Of a stretch of 7,873 nucleotides of DNA, positions 1-4,261 are shown in pieces. Location: the NCBI GenBank assembly GCA_014729565.1, contig WJJR01000306.1, positions 1 through 7,873 of the forward strand, in the 5' to 3' direction. Every line of letters starts with the position of its first letter. The first letter of the stretch is position 1. The DNA comes from Candidatus Zixiibacteriota bacterium. Its GTDB lineage: Bacteria; Zixibacteria; MSB-5A5; WJJR01. The notes beneath the pieces were generated by a model, which saw nothing but the letters and a program-made list of their open reading frames with translations, did no database searches and was not told the DNA's origin. A program made the translations under genes and the position numbers.

Positions 1-119
1 CGTCGATTTTCGAGGTCAAGAACGATCCCCACTTTGACAAACTCGATTTATCCCATTTCCCTGGCGGAAGCCGGATCACACCGCCCTCTGGTACGGGTCC
101 TGCGATTTCAGACAATTAA
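1..119 (+). CDS. Possible 3' end of an unrecognised gene (partial)
   Basis: The reading frame starting at base 3 is open from the left edge to a TAA at 117-119 and encodes about 38 residues. The peptide (start SIFEVKNDPHFDKLDLSHFP, end AISDN) has ordinary soluble-protein composition. Its codons in the first half mostly end in C or G, as in the genes further right. The other plus frame open here gives an arginine- and serine-rich, less protein-like product. No domain can be recognised from so short a tail. If real, the gene is convergent with the DUF2723 gene, and everything from 120 to 1063 is the space between their 3' ends. No U-tract terminator follows the stop. Chance openness over 38 codons is quite possible. 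Confidence 0.4.
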   Translation, partial: SIFEVKNDPHFDKLDLSHFPGGSRITPPSGTGPAISDN

Positions 120-172
120 AGCCGACTTTTTCCTGATTCTATTTGCGCGTGTTGACAGGCATACTTCTGTGT

Positions 173-205
173 CGCGTAAGTGCGGCCAAGAGACGGACCT
201 ACGCG
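173..205. repeat. Internally deleted copy of the GTAG hairpin pair
   Basis: Bases 173-188 match 599-614 at 13 of 16 positions, and bases 189-205 match 636-652 at 16 of 17. The element therefore joins the left end of the pair at 599-652 to its right end and lacks the central 21 bases. The remaining ends still face each other (CGCGTAAGTGCGG against CGGACCTACGCG) and can form one imperfect hairpin. It is best read as a decayed derivative of the element at 599-652. Confidence 0.65.
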
Positions 206-598
206 GTGCAGCGCGGAGCATGCCGATACCCCCATACACTTCTCCCTGAGTCACGAATCGAAAAAACACGGGCTTTCACCCTTGACAGATTCGTAATACA
301 CGGCATCTTCAACGTGTCTGGGCGAAATACGAGGAAGCATGTCCGGGGTCGGCGACTGGCCTCAGCATTATGGCATACCTCTACTTAGCTGCACCGTATC
401 ACCTCTACGCCCAGTATCTTAGAGCAACAAAACAAATGTCGACCCTGGACAACTTCTTCGTGCCGAAGAGGTCGCGGCGATAGCGTGACAATCTTCCGAC
501 GTAGTACCGGGCGCCCGAATCTATGGGCGTGTCAAAAGAAGTCTATTAGGCTCTGCCGACTGTGGAGAAGATGTCACTGAATGACACAATCATAACCT
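206..598. other. Non-coding stretch with no recognised gene
   Basis: No frame here gives a convincing protein. The longest plus frames are arginine-rich, lack a Shine-Dalgarno and have no family resemblance. A frame open from 286 to 483, with an ATG at 370, ends in a curious TLDNFF-containing basic tail that is discussed as a finding. A TTGACA hexamer at 282-287 has no matching -10 at the usual spacing. A small 5-bp inverted repeat (TGTCA/TGACA) lies at 572-586. No RNA gene was recognised. Confidence 0.6.
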
Positions 599-652
599 CG
601 CGTAGGTGCGGCTCTTAGCCGCACCGGTCCGGCTCAGAGCCGGACCTACGCG
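599..652. repeat. Inverted pair of GTAG hairpins (BIME-like)
   Basis: Two abutting hairpins face each other. The left has GTAG at 602-605 and a perfect 9-bp stem, GGTGCGGCT (605-613) with AGCCGCACC (617-625), around a CTT loop. The right has a perfect 10-bp stem, GGTCCGGCTC (626-635) with GAGCCGGACC (637-646), and ends in CTAC (646-649), the complement of GTAG. The outer edges CGCGTA and TACGCG also pair, so the whole unit can form one long hairpin or a cruciform. A conserved GTAG 5' of a short stem and pairing in inverted orientation are the defining traits of REP/BIME elements. Assignment to that class is by architecture only. Confidence 0.8.
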
Positions 653-673
653 ATAAACCTATGAGTTCTTCAA

Positions 674-738
674 CACGACCTGAAGGCCCGTGAACCGGGA
701 TCGTATGAACGTGGAACCACGGGCCTGAAGGCCCGTGG
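674..738. repeat. GGCCCGTGG hairpin plus a decayed copy
   Basis: A perfect 9-bp stem, CCACGGGCC (717-725) with GGCCCGTGG (730-738), encloses a TGAA tetraloop. Forty-five bases upstream, 679-692 repeats 14 bases of its loop and right arm exactly (CCTGAAGGCCCGTG equals 724-737). The matching left arm there, at 674-680, is degraded to CACGACC. The two copies are in direct orientation. Read from the minus strand the intact copy is preceded by GGTG rather than GTAG, so it may be a divergent member of the neighbouring family or a second hairpin family. There is no U-tract, so it is not a standard terminator. Confidence 0.7.
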
Positions 739-792
739 CACCCCAATGGAAACGGCAAACACTTCTGACAATCACTCTAAGTTGCGCGGGGC

Positions 793-846
793 GGGCGCAC
801 AGCCGTGCGCCCCTACGATCTGTAGGGGCACGGCCTGCCGTGCCCC
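793..846. repeat. Divergent pair of GTAG hairpins
   Basis: The left hairpin has a perfect 8-bp stem, GGGCGCAC (793-800) with GTGCGCCC (805-812), followed by CTAC at 813-816. The right hairpin has GTAG at 822-825 followed by a perfect stem, GGGCACGGC (826-834) with GCCGTGCCC (837-845). The GTAG ends point towards each other across a GATCT spacer (817-821), so the pair is back to back, unlike the face-to-face pair at 599-652. The right element has the same stem as the hairpin at 4113-4136. The two stems differ in sequence but share the GTAGGGGC head. Confidence 0.8.
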
Positions 847-904
847 TTGCAGCGTTGAGAAAGCGCACTGAGTACGCCCGGTCTCCGAAAGGGTTACGCG
901 CAGC

Positions 905-928
905 GGGCGTATGCCATACGCCCCCACG
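905..928 (-). repeat. Solo GTGG hairpin
   Basis: GGGCGTATG (905-913) and CATACGCCC (915-923) form a perfect palindrome around a single C. Realistically this is a 7-bp stem with a TGCCA loop. On the minus strand it is preceded by GTGG (924-927) where the other copies have GTAG. It shares the GGGGC stem base with the copies at 793-846 but has its own stem interior. No inward-facing partner was found to its right, so it appears to be single, or a loose partner of the element starting at 822. Confidence 0.65.
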
Positions 929-991
929 ACAACACGCAAACGGCAATGCCGCGGCTCTTTCAACACGCGCTTCAGCCGGGTGCTAAAATGC

Positions 992-1016
992 AAAAAGCCC
1001 GCTTAAAGCGGGCTTT
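992..1016 (-). terminator. Intrinsic terminator of the DUF2723 gene
   Basis: AAAGCCCGC (994-1002) pairs perfectly with GCGGGCTTT (1008-1016) around a 5-base loop. Read on the minus strand the GC-rich stem is followed by a run of five T (996-992), as expected of a Rho-independent terminator. It lies 47 bases past the stop codon of the minus-strand gene ending at 1064. The plus strand shows only three T after the stem, so it probably works best for minus-strand transcripts. Confidence 0.85.
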
Positions 1017-1063
1017 GAGTGCAACGAGAGTCAGAACGGACACACTTGTTCGTCACCACCACC

Positions 1064-3607
1064 TTACTGACCGCGTGGCTGGCTCGCCATGGAGACAATC
1101 GTTTGCGCACGGTTGTCGTCGGGGTAGTACTCGAGCCATTTGCGTGCAGCACGGGCGGCTTCCTGACGTTTATCGCGTGCGATCAAAAACGCAATCAGCC
1201 CCTGATAGGTTTGCTGATCGTAAGGATTATTGTAATAGGCGCGTGTCAGATACTCCTGCGCCTGATCATCGAGCCCCGCCGATTCGCACAGGCGGCCCCA
1301 GTAGAACCAGTATAAACGATTCTCCGGCATTTTGTGCGCGTACGTGGCGATGGTGTCGAGCCCGGTCTGCAGGGCTTCGTCGGCGCGTGCGCTGTCACCG
1401 ATTTGGCGGTAGTGCGTGGCAAGTTTGTCGTACGAACGCCAGTAGAACGGGAAGGTCGCCATGGCTTCTTTGATCCAATACTCCGACAGCGTGGTGTCAC
1501 CGGTCTCCAGGTAGTGATCAGCGATCGCCAGTTGCTTTTCCGGATAAACCAATGCCAGTCCGACGGCGTTGTCATCAAGACCGACGTCGGGCGTGTGATA
1601 GCTGCGGAATTGAAACACCGTGTCCATCAGATAGGCGGTGCGATCCCAATCGAATTCGAAATACGCTTCCTGTCGGCCGACCTGAAAAACGGCGCCGACA
1701 ATCTTCGTGCGGCGTTCGAGCGACAATCGTGACTTCCCCGATGGCGAGCCGCTGAAATAGACCGGCCGTTTCCAATTATTGTTGAGCAGAATGTGTTCCA
1801 CGACCATCATTGCCGGCGTCACGGTCTGGTCGCCGATGCGCGTGGTGAACAGATAGTGCGATGTCCCCGAGACCGGATCCTGAATCGGACGCTTGGGCCG
1901 TTTGAGCGCGCCCGCCGCCTGCGGATCGGAGACCGTCCACAAGATCTGATCATCATCCCAGGTCACCGGAAGGTCCCAGCGATTCTTCAACTGGTGAATG
2001 TACCAATCGGTATTCGCCAGCGAGAGATTGCAGATGCTGACGTCGGTGCGGATGCCGTACGCATCCTGCAAGCACCACAACGGGAACGTGTCGTTGTCAC
2101 CGCCGGTGAAGAGAATCGCATTCTCCTCGCACGAATTGAGAATGTTGTACGCGTAATCGTACGGCGTGTAGTTGTCCGAACGGTCGCACGACAGCCAATT
2201 GGCCTGCAATGTGCGAAGCGGCAGCAGTGCCGCGATCACCCCAATGACCATCGCCAGTGTTTTGCCCATCGGCAGTTTTCGCGCAGCCGCATCGGCCAGG
2301 GCGACCAGGCCAAGCCCCATCATCATTCCGAACACGACAAACCCGGGCGTGAAGAAGTAGTCTCGATGCCGAACTTCCATGTAGGCATCGGGCGCCAACT
2401 TGTAGTACTGCGTACCGTCGGCGAAATTCATGTACAAGACGATCACCACCGAACCCATCAGGAACAGCAGGAAGATCAGGCTCCCCGACGGTAATCGTCG
2501 TCGCATCAGCCACCAGACGCCGTAAAACCCCAGCATGATGACCGGCAGCATCAGCCAACCGCCGAAGCCGTACTGGTCTTTGAAATATCGATAGAATCCC
2601 ATATGGGCGTGATCGCCGAATTGGTTTGCCCACGTCCCGCGGCGCGTGAACATCCGCGTCACCATGCTTTGCTGGCCGTACTGCTTGCGTTCCAGAAAGT
2701 CCATGAACGAACCAAGGGTCTCCGGATTGTTCTCGTCGATGTTGGGATCTTCAGCCGACCGAATCGGGATGTACAACTGGCAGGTGTACCCGGTCCAACT
2801 GGCGATCATAATCACCGCCATCAGCGCCCACCGTCCGACCCACTTCCGATTGACCGACATTAAAAGCGTGATCACCAGCCAGAGGGCCGATCCCACGAGG
2901 AAGAACTTCACGCTGCCCACTACCGAAAACAGCACAATCCCAGTAATCCAGAATCGCCAATCGCGCCGCAGCGACTCATCGACCAGGATGATGAAGAAGA
3001 ACACCACCGGCAACGCGAGCAGGACTGTTTGATGAATCCCCATCGACAGGATGCCGAGGTAGGCGATGGCGACCAGGTATTTGTTTTCGTATCCGCTTCT
3101 CAATCGGTCGCGCCAGCGCAGCGCCAGCCATGCGAGCACCATGATCAGGAGGATGGATGGTCCATACACTTCGGCTTCGACCGCGTTGTTCCAGTAGGTC
3201 GACGAGAACGCCATGAATAGCGAACCGGCGATGCCGCCGCACAGTGCTACCACCGCTTGCCAGAGTTCGAGGTCATCGTGATCAGTACGGAAGGCGCCTT
3301 GCAGCAGGCGGACGATGACGAAAAATGCCATGCCAGCGGCAAGCGCGCTGGTGATCGACGACACCATATTGACACGCAGCGACACATCCTCACCGAAGGG
3401 AATCAACGTAAACACCCGTCCGATAAGGATATACAACGGAGTGCCGGGCGGATGGGGAATGCCCAGGATCTTTGAACAGGCGATAAACTCGCCGCAGTCC
3501 CAGTATGAGAGCACCGGCGCGACCGTCATCCCGTAGACGACCATTGTCGCCACGGTAATCAGCCCGCCGAGGACATATTGAGCACGGTGAAACGTCTGAT
3601 GGTCCAT
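1064..3607 (-). CDS. DUF2723 membrane protein with C-terminal TPRs, putative GT-C glycosyltransferase
   Basis: This 847-residue integral membrane protein is of the DUF2723 (TMEM260-like) type. Residues 1-100 hold the family signature: a first membrane helix (about 13-31), then WDCGEF (36-41) and HPPGTPLY (52-59). NAVEAEVYG follows at 141-149. About ten to twelve hydrophobic segments run to about 465. EVRHRDYFF (411-419) and TGGDNDTFPLW (501-511) match conserved stretches of the Bacteroidetes-type members. Residues from about 690 to 840 look like TPR helices. Human TMEM260 is an O-mannosyltransferase, and GT-C enzymes use acidic residues in the first extracytoplasmic loop; D37 and E40 are the natural candidates here. 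Activity, donor (probably a polyprenyl-phosphate sugar) and substrate are inference. The start follows AGGA (3615-3612 on the minus strand) with a short 4-base spacer. The gene is monocistronic and ends before a clear terminator. Confidence 0.9.
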   Translation of the reverse strand: MDHQTFHRAQYVLGGLITVATMVVYGMTVAPVLSYWDCGEFIACSKILGIPHPPGTPLYILIGRVFTLIPFGEDVSLRVNMVSSITSALAAGMAFFVIVRLLQGAFRTDHDDLELWQAVVALCGGIAGSLFMAFSSTYWNNAVEAEVYGPSILLIMVLAWLALRWRDRLRSGYENKYLVAIAYLGILSMGIHQTVLLALPVVFFFIILVDESLRRDWRFWITGIVLFSVVGSVKFFLVGSALWLVITLLMSVNRKWVGRWALMAVIMIASWTGYTCQLYIPIRSAEDPNIDENNPETLGSFMDFLERKQYGQQSMVTRMFTRRGTWANQFGDHAHMGFYRYFKDQYGFGGWLMLPVIMLGFYGVWWLMRRRLPSGSLIFLLFLMGSVVIVLYMNFADGTQYYKLAPDAYMEVRHRDYFFTPGFVVFGMMMGLGLVALADAAARKLPMGKTLAMVIGVIAALLPLRTLQANWLSCDRSDNYTPYDYAYNILNSCEENAILFTGGDNDTFPLWCLQDAYGIRTDVSICNLSLANTDWYIHQLKNRWDLPVTWDDDQILWTVSDPQAAGALKRPKRPIQDPVSGTSHYLFTTRIGDQTVTPAMMVVEHILLNNNWKRPVYFSGSPSGKSRLSLERRTKIVGAVFQVGRQEAYFEFDWDRTAYLMDTVFQFRSYHTPDVGLDDNAVGLALVYPEKQLAIADHYLETGDTTLSEYWIKEAMATFPFYWRSYDKLATHYRQIGDSARADEALQTGLDTIATYAHKMPENRLYWFYWGRLCESAGLDDQAQEYLTRAYYNNPYDQQTYQGLIAFLIARDKRQEAARAARKWLEYYPDDNRAQTIVSMASQPRGQ

Positions 3608-3787
3608 TCGGTCCTGCCTAAGGAGTGAACGGCTCTGCGGAGCCTGCCGACACTAACAAAAGGTCCCCAAGGTAAGACATCCGGCTGGGAGGGCCAATCG
3701 AAATCGGAGCCCAGCCAACACGATACGGGGCGCGTGGGACTCGGTTAGTCACTAACGAATCCGCCTTTAGTCGGATGGGAGGGTCTC
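3608..3787. promoter_or_regulatory. Divergent promoter region with inverted repeats
   Basis: This 180-base gap separates the start codons of two divergent genes and must carry promoters for both, but no strong -35/-10 pair stands out. On the minus strand TTGGCC followed 17 bases later by TACCTT is a weak candidate. Three inverted repeats are visible. GGCTC/GAGCC (3631-3644, TGCG loop) would lie in the leader of the DUF2723 mRNA. GGCTGGG (3683-3689) pairs with CCCAGCC (3710-3716) across 20 bases. GTTAGT-C-ACTAAC (3744-3756) is a perfect palindrome that could be an operator near the start of the small plus-strand gene. A regulatory role is unproven. Confidence 0.4.
3777..3783 (+). promoter_or_regulatory. 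Strong Shine-Dalgarno for the 91-residue ORF
   Basis: GGGAGGG precedes the ATG at 3788 with the GGAGG core five bases away. It supports translation from 3788 in this frame, rather than from the out-of-frame ATG at 3775, and is the best single argument that the small ORF is a real gene. Confidence 0.7.
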
Positions 3788-4063
3788 ATGCTTGCATGGT
3801 GTGCACTGCTCTTTGGTCTCGGCATTGCCGCATTTACCGACAGCATTTTCAATTACGGGGAAATCTTCCGCCAGGTGAATTCCGTTCTGTTTATGCTGAT
3901 CTCCCTCGGTCTGCTCATACGGACAACCACCAAGATCCGTCAGGCGAAGCGAGAGAAGATTTACGAACGGATGGCCGCACTCGAACGCGAACTGGAACAG
4001 TACAAGGCCCACGAAGAGCGTAAGAACAAAATGCAGCGCGGCCGCAGCCAGGCGGCGGTGTGA
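3788..4063 (+). CDS. Small membrane-anchored coiled-coil protein, unknown function
   Basis: The family is not recognised. The 91-residue product has two hydrophobic segments: about 2-17 (LAWCALLFGLGIAAFT) and about 32-45 (SVLFMLISLGLLIR). Between them is a short polar loop, DSIFNYGEIFRQV. From about 47 to 85 a highly charged helix, rich in Lys, Arg and Glu with heptad-like Leu/Met spacing (YERMAALERELEQYK), looks like a cytoplasmic coiled coil, and the tail is basic. By the positive-inside rule the C-terminus should be cytoplasmic. The strong Shine-Dalgarno and sensible composition make it a likely gene. It is divergent from the DUF2723 gene and convergent with the TPR gene, so it is transcribed alone. 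Nothing ties it to a pathway; it could be a scaffold or small regulatory subunit. Confidence 0.75.
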   Translation: MLAWCALLFGLGIAAFTDSIFNYGEIFRQVNSVLFMLISLGLLIRTTTKIRQAKREKIYERMAALERELEQYKAHEERKNKMQRGRSQAAV

Positions 4064-4112
4064 CGCGGCAGCCGGCGAATCGCACAACCTTCTCTACTGA
4101 GACTCTCCATCG

Positions 4113-4191
4113 GTAGGGGCACGGCCTGCCGTGCCCATTCAGCACGTGCTTGGTGTCTATTCGTGATGGACACGGCAGGCCGTGTCCCTAC
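4113..4191. repeat. Face-to-face pair of GTAG hairpins between convergent genes
   Basis: The left element has GTAG (4113-4116) and a perfect 9-bp stem, GGGCACGGC (4117-4125) with GCCGTGCCC (4128-4136). The right element is its reverse complement: GGACACGGC (4168-4176) with GCCGTGTCC (4179-4187), then CTAC (4188-4191). The two differ by one base in each arm, and both changes preserve pairing. The 31-base spacer contains the palindrome AGCACGTGCT (4141-4150). The two elements could also pair with each other as one long hairpin. They sit between the 3' ends of the small plus-strand gene and the minus-strand TPR gene. They lack U-tracts, so they are REP-like rather than standard terminators. Confidence 0.8.
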
Positions 4192-4261
4192 AAATCGTTG
4201 GCCGCTACTCAGATTGTTCAACTTGCAGGACGACCTTGACCTGTCTTCACCTCGGATGCAA

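Noticed and set aside
152..180. TTGACA at 152-157 as a promoter -35 box.
   Set aside because: No acceptable -10 lies 16-18 bases downstream, and no gene follows. The element overlaps the decayed hairpin copy.
549..560. GGCTCTGCCGAC resembles the hairpin region 3631-3651 with nine bases removed.
   Set aside because: The match is only 12 bases and could be chance; two sites are too few to call a repeat family.
599..928. CRISPR array.
   Set aside because: The units are self-complementary hairpins in mixed orientation with unequal spacing and varied sequence, with no constant direct repeat or uniform spacers.
946..1473. A 175-codon plus-strand open frame.
   Set aside because: It crosses the intrinsic terminator and the 3' part of the DUF2723 gene, with an Arg-rich product and no ribosome-binding site.
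1793..2494. A 233-codon plus-strand open frame rich in His and Arg.
   Set aside because: It lies inside the DUF2723 gene on the opposite strand. Its His/Arg/Asp-rich composition is typical of an antisense shadow.
4113..4191. Bidirectional intrinsic terminator.
   Set aside because: Neither stem is followed by a T-run on either strand, so standard Rho-independent termination is not supported, although an effect on transcript ends cannot be excluded.
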